A stretch of 33,456 nucleotides of DNA, from contig CALKNI010000128.1 of NCBI GenBank assembly GCA_938091115.1, forward strand, positions 1 to 33,456, in the 5' to 3' direction. A program made the position numbers and the translations under genes. Shown piece after piece: positions 23,846-32,640 of this stretch (within the stretch, counting starts at the first letter, position 1; every line of letters begins with the position of its first letter). The DNA comes from an uncultured Pirellulaceae bacterium (lineage in GTDB: Bacteria; Planctomycetota; Planctomycetia; Pirellulales; Pirellulaceae). Under the pieces are notes generated by a model, which was not told where the DNA came from, ran no database searches, and was given only the letters and a program-made list of their open reading frames with translations.

Positions 23846-25441
23846 TCAATTCGAATCGCCTAAGGATTTCCAGCGGAGTCCGGCATCGCTGGAGGGGCTG
23901 AAATGTCTAACGATTTCTGTGGGGACAACTTGGAATTTCGTGGTTGCTTGTAACCACTCCATGAACTCGGATTGGCGACCGATGTTGTCGAATTCGAACC
24001 CCATCAGTGCCTGCCCTTCGGTCTGTCCCGTATCGGTATAGTTCATATAGCAAACGCTTGATAAGGTGCTGGCGATTCGCATGAAATCGCGGAGGGCACC
24101 CGGCCGATTCGCGAATTCGATTACCGCGAAAAATGGAAACGAGATTAGGTCGATATTGAATGGGATAACGCGAAATTCGGAGCCTGGAGAACCGGTTATG
24201 TCGTGATGTGGCGGGGCGCTCGGATCAACAAGGAATTGATCGAGTAACTCGATCTCAGCGTGTGGGACTTCGATTCCAATCACCGGGTAGGCGTTGGTTT
24301 CTGAGACTTTCCCGTATTGGAAATCGATGATATTCATGTTGGCAAAGAAACGATCGAGCAGTTCTGTCATCGCACCGTGTTGTTCATTTATTTCGAAGGC
24401 GTAGTAGCGAGTTTCCGGTCGTTTGACTTGGCCTCGCCTTGCAATTTTAGGCAGCATCATAAAATCGACGTTGGATCCAGAGAGGACGGTCAGGGGGCGA
24501 TCGTCTGAGGTCAATGGATAGTGGATCGCACCCGCAACTCCGAGGGCTGCGGAAGGTTCAACGATGGTTCGATTTTTTTGCCAGAGGTACTGGATTGCTT
24601 CGCAAACCTGATCATTGGTGACCGTGATCCATTCGTCAATTAAATGTTGGCACAGTTTGAAGGGAATTTCCCCAGGGCATGCAACGGCGGTTCCGTCACA
24701 GAATCGATCGAGGGTATCGATGGTAGTTCTCTGACCTTCAGCTAACGAAATTCCCATGCTGTTTTGATTTACTGCTTCCACAACGATTAATTTGGCCGAG
24801 GGGAATTTCTGTCTAGCCACTGAAGCGACCCCGGAGGCCATGCCCCCGCCACCAACTTCAAGAAATATGTGGGTAGGCGGTAGTTCGAGATCCTTGACGA
24901 TTTCTACTCCGATGGTTGCCTGGCCAGCAATGACCTGAAGGTCATCGTAGGGTGGAATCACAATACCGCCGCTGCCTTCTGCAAAGCGATGAGCCTCCTT
25001 GGCCGCTTCATCGAATGAGTCACCGTGGAGCTGGATTTGGATAAATTCACCTCCAAAGCTCTTAACGGACTCTTGTTTGAGCACGGGTGTCGAGCGGGGC
25101 ATGAAAATGGTGGCTGGCAAATTTAAACGTTTTGCAGTCACAGCAACGCCTTGAGCGTGATTTCCCGCTGAGGCGGCAACTAATTTCCCTGTGAATCCAG
25201 CTTCATGCATTGCCAGAATCTTGTTGAAAGATCCACGCCATTTATAGCTGTGGACAACCGAAAGGTCTTCACGTTTGAGCGTTAGATTGGCGCCACTCTC
25301 CAGTTCGATCGAATCTAAAGGTGTGGGTTGATCGAGCTGATAAATTCGGTCGAGAGCTGCTTCCGTTTCAAGTTCCAACAGGCGCAGTAATTCCGGAGCT
25401 TCTTTTTTGCTAATGAAATTCGATGGCTCTTGTTCAGTCAT
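23846..25441 (-). CDS. ilvA: Threonine ammonia-lyase, biosynthetic type
   Basis: PLP enzyme converting threonine to 2-oxobutanoate and ammonia, the first step to isoleucine. At 531 residues it is close to E. coli IlvA (514). The PLP lysine is K67 in HSYKWRGSFNK, SAGNHAQGVAV binds substrate, and VGGGGMASGV binds the phosphate. The C-terminal 180 residues hold two ACT-like regulatory repeats (EQHGAMTELLDRFF and FANRPGALRDFM starts), so feedback by isoleucine is expected. AAAGG seven bases before the ATG is the ribosome site. ilvC lies 179 bases upstream on the same strand, with a hairpin between the two. Confidence 0.95.
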   Translation of the reverse strand: MTEQEPSNFISKKEAPELLRLLELETEAALDRIYQLDQPTPLDSIELESGANLTLKREDLSVVHSYKWRGSFNKILAMHEAGFTGKLVAASAGNHAQGVAVTAKRLNLPATIFMPRSTPVLKQESVKSFGGEFIQIQLHGDSFDEAAKEAHRFAEGSGGIVIPPYDDLQVIAGQATIGVEIVKDLELPPTHIFLEVGGGGMASGVASVARQKFPSAKLIVVEAVNQNSMGISLAEGQRTTIDTLDRFCDGTAVACPGEIPFKLCQHLIDEWITVTNDQVCEAIQYLWQKNRTIVEPSAALGVAGAIHYPLTSDDRPLTVLSGSNVDFMMLPKIARRGQVKRPETRYYAFEINEQHGAMTELLDRFFANMNIIDFQYGKVSETNAYPVIGIEVPHAEIELLDQFLVDPSAPPHHDITGSPGSEFRVIPFNIDLISFPFFAVIEFANRPGALRDFMRIASTLSSVCYMNYTDTGQTEGQALMGFEFDNIGRQSEFMEWLQATTKFQVVPTEIVRHFSPSSDAGLRWKSLGDSN

Positions 25442-25547
25442 TGCAAAACCTTTAGCGGGTGATTAACAGCAAGGAGTGGACTGTTGTTGAGGTCATGAGC
25501 CAGTGGAGCAACCGTTTCAGCGAGTCTCTAAGTCAGGTTGAAGCGGA

Positions 25548-25575
25548 AACATCCGAATTGGAATAAACGGATGTT
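25548..25575 (-). terminator. Hairpin between ilvC and ilvA
   Basis: AACATCCG-(12 bases)-CGGATGTT is a perfect eight-pair stem about 45 bases after the ilvC stop. The T-tail is weak (TTTCCG on the minus strand), so it may only partly end ilvC transcription or protect its 3' end. Confidence 0.45.
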
Positions 25576-25620
25576 CAGCTTTTTAAACGCAAGTCCAGTG
25601 GGAGTTCTAAAACGCAAGCC

Positions 25621-26622
25621 TTAGCTTTGGTTTTGTTGCAGCCAAGAAAATTGTTTTCGCAAGGCCTGACCAGTCGCTTCAATGGGATGAGCGATGTCTT
25701 CTTCCATCATCCGTTTGAAGTTGGCCGATCCAGATGCAGCTTCTTCCTGCCACTGTTTGGCGAAGGTTCCATCTTGGATATCTTTTAAAACCGCTTTCAT
25801 GTTTGCTCGAGTCTCGTCGGTGATGATTCGCTTGCCACTGACGAGATCTCCATAGGCCGCTGTGTCACTGATGAACTCATGCATTCGCGCGATTCCACCC
25901 TCGTAGATTAAATCGACGATTAATTTGACCTCGTGCAGGCATTCAAAATAGGCGACATCCGGTTGGTAGCCGGCTTCGACGAGTGTCTCCCAGCCAGCAG
26001 TAATTAATTCCGTTAAACCACCGCAGAGTACTGCTTGTTCACCAAACAAATCGGTTTCGGTTTCTTCCGGGAAGGTCGTCTGGATGATTCCAGCTCTCGC
26101 AGCACCGATTGCCCATCCATAGGAGAGTGCGATGTCCAAAGCGTTACCAGTAGCATCTTGATGCACTGCGACCAATCCTGGCACGCCGCTTCCCTCTTCA
26201 TATTGCCGTCGGACCATGCCGCCAGGCCCTTTCGGGGCAAGCATCACAACATTGTTATCGGGGGTGACCGTAATTGCTCCGTAATGAATACAAAATCCAT
26301 GGGAGAATAGAACGGTGGACCCTGGTTTTAGGTTGGGGGCCACAATATCGCGGTAAACCTGCGGTTGTGCCATGTCGGGGCACATCATGCAAACGACATC
26401 CGCTTGTTTCGCGGCATCTTCCATGCTTAGTGGTGTCCAGCCTTCGGACACAGCTTGATTCCAGCTTTTACCGCCTTCGCGTAGCCCAACTACGACGTTG
26501 ACCCCGCTATCTCGAAGATTCATTGCCTGCCCTCGACCTTGGCTGCCGTAACCGATCATGGCAACGCAGAGGTTTTCAAGGGCTTGTGTATTAATATCTG
26601 ACTCGAAAAACATGGTCGTCAT
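25621..26622 (-). CDS. ilvC: Ketol-acid reductoisomerase (class I)
   Basis: Converts acetolactate and acetohydroxybutyrate to their dihydroxy acids with NADPH and magnesium, in the valine, isoleucine and leucine pathway. At 333 residues it is class I. The Rossmann motif GYGSQGRGQAMNLRDSG starts at residue 24; most members have His or similar at the R30 position. VMLAPKGPGG follows, FPEETETDLFGEQ supplies the first metal-binding acids, and YFECLHEVKLIVDLIYEGG the second set. TGGAG seven bases before the ATG is the ribosome site. The ilvBN genes that usually precede it are absent; ilvA follows instead. A terminator-like hairpin lies in its leader. Confidence 0.97.
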   Translation of the reverse strand: MTTMFFESDINTQALENLCVAMIGYGSQGRGQAMNLRDSGVNVVVGLREGGKSWNQAVSEGWTPLSMEDAAKQADVVCMMCPDMAQPQVYRDIVAPNLKPGSTVLFSHGFCIHYGAITVTPDNNVVMLAPKGPGGMVRRQYEEGSGVPGLVAVHQDATGNALDIALSYGWAIGAARAGIIQTTFPEETETDLFGEQAVLCGGLTELITAGWETLVEAGYQPDVAYFECLHEVKLIVDLIYEGGIARMHEFISDTAAYGDLVSGKRIITDETRANMKAVLKDIQDGTFAKQWQEEAASGSANFKRMMEEDIAHPIEATGQALRKQFSWLQQNQS

Positions 26623-27239
26623 TTTGGGCTCCAGCTAATTCCAAAGATTCCGGAAGGGTGGGTGGTTGGTTTAATCAGAAAACGACTCGCAAACCGTGCG
26701 AGCCGCTCAAGTTTTCTCAAGTGAAATTTGCACCCCGCCGTTCAGCAGGGTAAAGTTCGCTATCGCCGAAATGGACTTTCGTATAATTTGACACTGCACT
26801 CAAACAAACGTGTTAGTTTCTTTTTTTGCCTCTTCCGTTTCAGCGATCGAAGCCGATTCTAAAGAGGGAGCGATGAAAGTCAATTCCAAGGTTTTGGCAA
26901 ATGAAATTGCTCCATGGGTATCCTGGGTAAAAGTTTAAATTACGTAGACGTGGCTTGAGTGGATTGTGGTTGATTCTGTTCCGTTGGAGGTGGTTTGCGG
27001 TGGTCGTTGTTAAATAGCGATTGTGGTCCAATAAGTAAGGAATAAGAATTTGGATTTCAATTTTTTTCAGGCGAATATTTTGAGGCCATAGTTTTTGTTT
27101 TTCCCCCCGATATATTCGATTTTGCCCTCAGAACAGGGCTAAGATGTGGCCTGCTCGATTTCAATCGGGTTGGCGTTTTCAAAAATCAGTCCGTCGATGA
27201 ATCTTGTCGGCCGTCCGTTGTAAGTGATCCACAGAACTA
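26623..27239. other. Divergent leader region of ilvC and ppc
   Basis: About 617 bases with no firm gene. On the minus side it contains the terminator-like hairpin (26683-26705), a CCCTGC-TGAACG-GCGGGG stem before it and a candidate promoter near 26782-26810. On the plus side a 21-codon frame at 26873-26938 follows AGAGGGAG, a strong ribosome site. A GCCCT-CAGAAC-AGGGC stem is near 27123-27140. No RNA family was recognised. Confidence 0.5.
26683..26705 (-). promoter_or_regulatory. Terminator-like hairpin in the ilvC leader (possible attenuator)
   Basis: On the minus strand CGGCTCGCA-CGGTT-TGCGAGTCG pairs over nine positions with one mismatch and is followed by TTTTC, 60 bases before the ilvC start. 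This is terminator form placed between the probable promoter and the gene. A 30-codon frame rich in Ile, Leu and Val (26799 to 26707) ends right at the stem, but it has only a GTG start and may begin upstream of the transcript start. Confidence 0.45.
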
Positions 27240-30020
27240 ATGAACAAAAAACAAAATGAGCTGAGCGGAACAATTCGATTGTTGGGCGGATTGTTGGGAG
27301 ACACGATCATTGCCCAGGAAGGGCGTGAAGTGTTTGAGATGGAGGAAGAGATCCGTAAACTGGCAAAAGCCTGGCGAGCGGGTGATGCTGAGGCCAAGCA
27401 GCGACTCGACGAGATCATTCCGAGCTTGGTTAACGATCTTCCTTTAGCCGCTGCAAATTTAAAGGCGTTCTCAACCTATTTTCAGTTGGTGAATTTGGCA
27501 GAGGAGCGAGAGCGAGTTCGGATTTTGCGCGAACGCGCTGAAGCTGCGTTTAAATCCAATGTTCCAATGGATGAAACCATGGATGAAGCCTTGGGTACAC
27601 TCAAACGCGAAGGAGTCGAAGCTTCGGAAATCCAAGAGATTCTGGCTCGAATGGTGGTAACACCCGTTTTCACGGCTCATCCTACTGAATCGAAACGGCG
27701 GACGATTCGTCAAATACTCAACACAGTATCGACCTTATTAAAGCGACTCGACTCTGCCGATCTATTCGCCCAAGAACGAAACGAGACTGAGGAATTGTTG
27801 CGAGATTATATCGTTCTTCTTTGGCAAAGTGACGAGACTCGGAATCGCCGGCCGACGGTAATGGATGAGGTTCGCAACAGTGGTTTATATTTTTTCGAAA
27901 ATACACTCTTTGATCTAGTGCCGCGAATTTATGAGGAACTAGATGCGGCGTTGGAGAAACATTTTCCAGAGAAAAAATTTGATGTTCCCCCGTTTCTTTC
28001 TTATGGTTCGTGGATCGGTGGTGATCGGGATGGTAACCCATACGTGACCACGAAAGTCACTGAGGAAACGTTGCAAGAGCATGAGGCAACAGTGCTGTCG
28101 CATTATTTAAAAGAGGTCCGCTCGATGTACTCACTTTTGAGTCCATCGACAACGCGGGTGAATTTTAGCCATTGGTTTTTGGCAAGTTTGGAAAAAGATC
28201 GTGAGTTGGTGCCTGAGGCTGAATTCGAAGTGCTGGAGCGATTTGCGCAGGAACCTTACCGCCAAAAGCTGATTATGATTTATCGGCGGTTGGCCGCGAC
28301 GAAAAAGCAGAATGAAAGTGCTTGGAGTCAGGTTCCTGTTGGGGGCAAAGATCGGCGAGCCTACGATTCGGCGGATCAATTTCTGGATGATCTTTATCTT
28401 ATCCGCGACAGTTTGTTAGCCAATCAAGGTGAGAGATTGGTGCGAGGTCGATTCTCGCGATTGATTCGGTCTGCTCAGGTATTTGGTTTTCACATGGCGT
28501 CTCTCGACTTGCGGCAGCATTCGAAACGCCATCGAGAAGCCGCGTGTGAAATTTTTGCTAAAAATCAGACAGTTGAACATTACCAAGCGCTACCTGAAGC
28601 AGAGAAGATTGACGTTCTCAGTCGCGAGATTGAGAGCCCAAGGTCTTGGTCAGGCGGTCGCAAGTCTGACGGTCAATTTGGCTTCACAAGCCAGACGGAT
28701 GATCTTCTCACTCTTTTCCGACTGATTAGTTTTGCCCAAGCTAAGATGGGTGAACAGGCAATCGAGGCGTACATTATTAGCATGACTCAAGGTGTCAGTC
28801 ATATACTTGAAGTTTTGCTGTTGGCACATGATGCAGATCTATTTGGTTGCCTTGATATTGTGCCGTTATTTGAAACCGTAGACGATTTGAGGGCTGCACC
28901 TGCAATTATGCAGTCGCTGTTTGACAATCCGGTTTACGCAAAACACCTTGCGGAACGTGGTAATCAGCAGCAAATTATGATCGGTTACAGCGACAGTAAT
29001 AAGGACGGTGGGTATCTTCGCGCAAATTGGATGTTGTTTACTGCTCAGCGACAATTGGCCGAGGTCTGCCAGCGAAATGGGATCGTACTGACACTGTTTC
29101 ACGGGCGTGGCGGTTCGATAGGACGCGGAGGTGGACCTGCGAATCGGGCAATCCTAGCACAGCCCCCTGAATCGGTTCGAGGTCGGATTCGAATAACCGA
29201 GCAGGGAGAGGTGGTCAGTTCAAGATACAGTGAACCTGAAATTGCTCATCGGCACCTCCAGCAATTGGTGCATGCCGTTCTCTGTTCGACGGGAACTCGC
29301 CCCGTCTTTGATAAAATTGAGCGATGGTCTGAGATCATGGATGAGCTTAGTTCGATTGCATATCGAAAGTATCGCAGTCTGGTGGAGCGTGAAGATTTCC
29401 TTGAGTACTTCCATGCAGCTTCCCCGATCGACCAGATTGGACAACTAAATATTGGTTCGCGGCCAAGCCGTCGAGCTGCGACCGAGACATTGGATGATTT
29501 GAGGGCAATTCCCTGGGTTTTTGCATGGACTCAAACGAGAACCGATATTCCCAGTTGGTTTGGTGTTGGTACCGGTTTTCAGGAGTGGCTTGCTGAGGGA
29601 GACTACGATTCAAAATTAGAGGAATTAAGGGAGATGAATCAACGGTGGCCTTTCTTTCGTACCTTGATGAGTAATGTCCAGTTGGGGATGGGGCGAGCCG
29701 ATATGGCAATTTCAGCTTTGTATGCGTCTCTCTCAGAAGAGCACGGTGGAGCAGTTTACGAAGACATCAAAGTAGAGTTTGACTTGAGTAAACGGCTGGT
29801 GCTCGAAGTTGCGGAAGTTGAGGAGCTCTTGCATTGCGAGCCGTGGTTGCAGCACAGTATCAAAGTTAGAAACCCATACGTCGACCCGCTGAACTATATT
29901 CAGGTTGAGTTGCTAAAGAAATTGCGGTCTGATCCCGAGGTTCTTGATTCGGATGCGATTCGTCATGAAATTCTTCAATCGGTCAACGGGATTGCTGCGG
30001 GGCTGCAAAGTGTCGGGTGA
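27240..30020 (+). CDS. ppc: Phosphoenolpyruvate carboxylase
   Basis: Adds bicarbonate to PEP to make oxaloacetate, the main anaplerotic route and the source of aspartate and threonine carbon. The 926-residue length is normal. Catalytic H147 is in FTAHPTESKRR, K588 in GYSDSNKDGGY, and the glycine-rich loop FHGRGGSIGRGGGP holds H621. The N terminus NELSGTIRLLGGLLGDTI matches E. coli Ppc, and the C terminus NGIAAGLQSVG is close to the usual NGIAAGMRNTG. No Shine-Dalgarno precedes the ATG. It is divergent from ilvC, so the shared spacer may coordinate anaplerosis with branched-chain amino acid synthesis. It converges with the hydroxylase gene. Confidence 0.97.
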   Translation: MNKKQNELSGTIRLLGGLLGDTIIAQEGREVFEMEEEIRKLAKAWRAGDAEAKQRLDEIIPSLVNDLPLAAANLKAFSTYFQLVNLAEERERVRILRERAEAAFKSNVPMDETMDEALGTLKREGVEASEIQEILARMVVTPVFTAHPTESKRRTIRQILNTVSTLLKRLDSADLFAQERNETEELLRDYIVLLWQSDETRNRRPTVMDEVRNSGLYFFENTLFDLVPRIYEELDAALEKHFPEKKFDVPPFLSYGSWIGGDRDGNPYVTTKVTEETLQEHEATVLSHYLKEVRSMYSLLSPSTTRVNFSHWFLASLEKDRELVPEAEFEVLERFAQEPYRQKLIMIYRRLAATKKQNESAWSQVPVGGKDRRAYDSADQFLDDLYLIRDSLLANQGERLVRGRFSRLIRSAQVFGFHMASLDLRQHSKRHREAACEIFAKNQTVEHYQALPEAEKIDVLSREIESPRSWSGGRKSDGQFGFTSQTDDLLTLFRLISFAQAKMGEQAIEAYIISMTQGVSHILEVLLLAHDADLFGCLDIVPLFETVDDLRAAPAIMQSLFDNPVYAKHLAERGNQQQIMIGYSDSNKDGGYLRANWMLFTAQRQLAEVCQRNGIVLTLFHGRGGSIGRGGGPANRAILAQPPESVRGRIRITEQGEVVSSRYSEPEIAHRHLQQLVHAVLCSTGTRPVFDKIERWSEIMDELSSIAYRKYRSLVEREDFLEYFHAASPIDQIGQLNIGSRPSRRAATETLDDLRAIPWVFAWTQTRTDIPSWFGVGTGFQEWLAEGDYDSKLEELREMNQRWPFFRTLMSNVQLGMGRADMAISALYASLSEEHGGAVYEDIKVEFDLSKRLVLEVAEVEELLHCEPWLQHSIKVRNPYVDPLNYIQVELLKKLRSDPEVLDSDAIRHEILQSVNGIAAGLQSVG

Positions 30021-30051
30021 TGCTTTGTCTTTCTGTTAATGCCGCTGTGCT

Positions 30052-30071
30052 CCGATGCGAATTCGCATTGG
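30052..30071. terminator. Hairpin between convergent ppc and the hydroxylase
   Basis: CCGATGC-GAATTC-GCATTGG forms seven pairs (one G-T) around a hexaloop that is itself palindromic, lying between two convergent stops. There is no T run, so efficiency is doubtful. Confidence 0.4.
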
Positions 30072-30091
30072 GAAGAGTGAATCGATTTGAC

Positions 30092-31414
30092 TTAGTGGGG
30101 GGGATTCAGGTCTTCCGGATTTTCTTTGAACCAAGTCGCCACTTCTTGCGGGACTTCGTTGGGCATTTGTCGAAACTGCGCAAGAAGTTCATTGTTGAGT
30201 CCTTCTTGGTACAGTTGGAGATTTTTAATGGCAGTTCGAGTCAGGCATTCGTCCATTTTCTGGCCTGCCATTAGTCGGTGATATTTTTCATTGACACTCA
30301 TCATGGCAGTTCCAACATCGATTACTCGATCACCAGGAAGAATTTCCCGCCAGGTGAAATCGGGCAAGTCCATTGCTTTTTTACTAGCTTTCAAGATCCT
30401 TTCCGGCGTTAATGACTCAAGCAAATCAAAGTTCTCTAAAACGAAGTAGGTTTTTTGGAATTCGCTGATGAGATAATCTGTGTTGGCTAGTCGCAGCAGA
30501 TCCTGGTCACAAGAGGGATCGATTAAGATGCGATTCGATTCACTGCCGCCGATGCTATAGATTGTTTCACCAGGTGAAGAAAGGATTCCTGCGCCGAAGT
30601 CCCGAACTTCACCATTCTCCATTACCAAACCAAATTCAACGGTAAACCAATAGATTCGCCCCGCATACTTAAGTAATTCATCGGCAGTGGCTTTGATTTG
30701 TTGAATTACCTCATCGTCTTCATGTGCTGCTTCGATCTGTTTATCCCGATCAGCGTAAATGATGTTTCGGGCTTCGCCGTGATACTTCATCACATTCGCG
30801 ACTGCAGAAATAGTAAATGTCGCGACGTGTCCAGCGACGTCATGACCAATGTCAGGTTCTTCAAGATAATCTGTGCCGAGCGGACGCATGAACGTCGTCA
30901 CGGGAAAGAAGCGTTTGCTGTGACAAGTGAAGAAGAGTTCGGCGGGAATGATTTCATTGACGGTCGCGAGTTGCCAGGCGGTTTGTTGATAGATACGTGC
31001 ATTGAGCAAGTAAAAGTCCGGGATGACGCCTCCAGAAATTTCAAATAATTTCTCTCCGTTCTGGTATTCCTGGCAAGCAAATTTTTCCTTGGTTTTTTTC
31101 TGTTGCGCGACAAGGCATGCCCAGCTAAGGTGCTCTTCGAAAGTGTAATTTTCGTAATGCTGGCGGCATTCATAATCACCGAGCGCGACCGACTCGGTGC
31201 CAAGGTTGCCAGTCCGAAATGGTAGTCCAGTCTTGGCTGCCGTAAGGTAGGGATCCCGTTTTTGCGGAGCGATCGGATATGGCACGTCCGTACGTGATAG
31301 TTCGGTTTCCAATCGCATGAGTCGATCTTCGAGCGAAAGTGGAGTCACATCGCTGAGCTTGATCCCGTTCTTTTGAGCAAACAGTTCATAATCGGTTTGC
31401 TTAGGATTGGGCAT
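30092..31414 (-). CDS. phhA: Biopterin-dependent aromatic amino acid hydroxylase
   Basis: A 440-residue iron enzyme that should hydroxylate phenylalanine to tyrosine with tetrahydropterin. The iron ligands are H191 and H196 in EPDIGHDVAGH and E260 in YWFTVEFGL; the preceding YTFEEHLSWACL, GVIPDFYLLNARI and RFFPVTTFMRP match bacterial PhhA, and GAGILSSPGE follows E260. The spacing between H196 and E260 is 64 residues, against about 40 in Chromobacterium PhhA, so an insert rich in acidic and basic residues (about 210-245) sits in the active-site shell. It also has about 85 extra N-terminal residues (not an obvious ACT domain) and a long C-terminal tail. No dehydratase (phhB) lies beside it. Specificity for Phe versus Trp cannot be read here. 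Confidence 0.88.
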   Translation of the reverse strand: MPNPKQTDYELFAQKNGIKLSDVTPLSLEDRLMRLETELSRTDVPYPIAPQKRDPYLTAAKTGLPFRTGNLGTESVALGDYECRQHYENYTFEEHLSWACLVAQQKKTKEKFACQEYQNGEKLFEISGGVIPDFYLLNARIYQQTAWQLATVNEIIPAELFFTCHSKRFFPVTTFMRPLGTDYLEEPDIGHDVAGHVATFTISAVANVMKYHGEARNIIYADRDKQIEAAHEDDEVIQQIKATADELLKYAGRIYWFTVEFGLVMENGEVRDFGAGILSSPGETIYSIGGSESNRILIDPSCDQDLLRLANTDYLISEFQKTYFVLENFDLLESLTPERILKASKKAMDLPDFTWREILPGDRVIDVGTAMMSVNEKYHRLMAGQKMDECLTRTAIKNLQLYQEGLNNELLAQFRQMPNEVPQEVATWFKENPEDLNPPH

Positions 31415-31592
31415 GGCTCACTCGCGTATCCATTGGTTTGAAACCGGCGGGTTAATAACTGGCTTGGTTATTTAATTGTCTGATGCTAAAAATCATAGCG
31501 TTGATTCACACTATTCATAGCGATAAAGAAAAGCCGTCCAAGCTGTGGACGTGGGGGGATGTTCTCCGCGTTAGTTGGAAATTGAAATTAAA

Positions 31593-31611
31593 CAGCATCT
31601 AAGAGATGTTG
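31593..31611 (-). terminator. Terminator of hemC
   Basis: On the minus strand CAACATCT-CTT-AGATGCTG pairs over eight positions (one G-T) and is followed by TTTAATTT, 40 bases after the hemC stop. A second stem, GGTAAT/ATTACC, lies at 31626-31645, directly after the stop. Confidence 0.6.
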
Positions 31612-31650
31612 CGGTGGAACACTCCGGTAATGAAATCGTATTACCACGAT

Positions 31651-32583
31651 TCAGTGACGGTCTTGAAGGAACTCGGCGGCACCTAAGCTGATCAATTTTT
31701 CAGCAACTTGTTGGCCAAGAGCGTCTGATTGATCTAGCCTACTTGTTTCTTCGCACTCAATTTTGTGCTTTCCATCATGGCTAAGCACTGCGCCTTTAAG
31801 GTGCAACTGGTCTTTCTGTACATGGGTTAAGGCCCCCACTGGTGAAAGGCAGCCTGCATAAAGCGTTCGAAGCATCGTTCGTTCCGCCATCGCGCGGTGG
31901 AAGCTAGGCGGATCATTGAGGCGACTTAGTTTATTAATCGTCTCCGAGTCAGACTTGCGCGTTTCCAAGCCAAGTGCACCCTGCCCAACCGCCGGCACCA
32001 ATTCACTTGTAGGGAATGTGTATGAAATTCTGTTTTTGAACCCAAGTCGAATAAGCCCCGCAGAGGCCAGAATAATTGCGTGGTATTCTCCGTCATCAAG
32101 TTTCTTCAACCGAGTGTCGACATTTCCCCGAATGTCTCGAATTTCAAGATCAGGTCTTATGTGTCGTATTTGCGCAGCTCGTCGAACACTCCCAGTGCCG
32201 ATGGTTGCCTGCAGAGGAAGGTCTTGCAAACTAGTGAAGCGGTTACTGACTAACGCATCGGTGACAGTTTCACGTGGTGGCACCGCCGCAATCGTCAGCT
32301 GTGGGTGGTCTTCAGTCGGTAAGTCTTTGAGACTGTGGACTGCAAGATCTATCTCCTCGTTCAAGAGAGCTACCTGGAGGCGTTTGGTAAAAAGACCTTG
32401 TCCACCAATTTGAGCAAGTGATCCTGTTTGAATGTCACCTTCGGTCTTTATTTTGATAAGCTCAACACTGACTCCAGCTTTTTCAATCTCGCTTTTAACC
32501 CAGTTGCTCTGCCACAAAGCTAATTGGCTGCCACGTGTTCCAAGACGAATATCTGGTTTATTTTTAGAGTAAGTTTGAGTCAT
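31651..32583 (-). CDS. hemC: Hydroxymethylbilane synthase (porphobilinogen deaminase)
   Basis: Joins four porphobilinogen molecules into hydroxymethylbilane in haem and cobalamin synthesis. At 310 residues it is of normal length. RLGTRGSQLALWQ opens the fold, IDLAVHSLKDLPT and GSVRRAAQIRHIRPDLEIRDIRGNVDTRL carry the cofactor- and substrate-binding arginines, and C245 in YAGCLSPVGAL anchors the dipyrromethane cofactor (Cys242 in E. coli). The context SPVGA replaces the more common QVPIGA. The DUF502 gene is 57 bases upstream on the same strand, so they may be co-transcribed. No Shine-Dalgarno is visible. Confidence 0.96.
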   Translation of the reverse strand: MTQTYSKNKPDIRLGTRGSQLALWQSNWVKSEIEKAGVSVELIKIKTEGDIQTGSLAQIGGQGLFTKRLQVALLNEEIDLAVHSLKDLPTEDHPQLTIAAVPPRETVTDALVSNRFTSLQDLPLQATIGTGSVRRAAQIRHIRPDLEIRDIRGNVDTRLKKLDDGEYHAIILASAGLIRLGFKNRISYTFPTSELVPAVGQGALGLETRKSDSETINKLSRLNDPPSFHRAMAERTMLRTLYAGCLSPVGALTHVQKDQLHLKGAVLSHDGKHKIECEETSRLDQSDALGQQVAEKLISLGAAEFLQDRH

Positions 32584-32640
32584 GTTTTGTTAATTTGTGC
32601 TGAAACTTTATCGAACATCAACCATTGCTGGGCTTAGTCG

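Noticed and set aside
26781-26790. TATAAT on the plus strand as a ppc promoter
   Set aside because: It lies about 450 bases before ppc with no -35 at the right distance, and it fits better as part of a minus-strand ilvC promoter.
31916-32413. 165-codon plus-strand frame inside hemC
   Set aside because: Antisense to hemC, whose motifs are complete; Ser/Arg-rich composition typical of a shadow frame.
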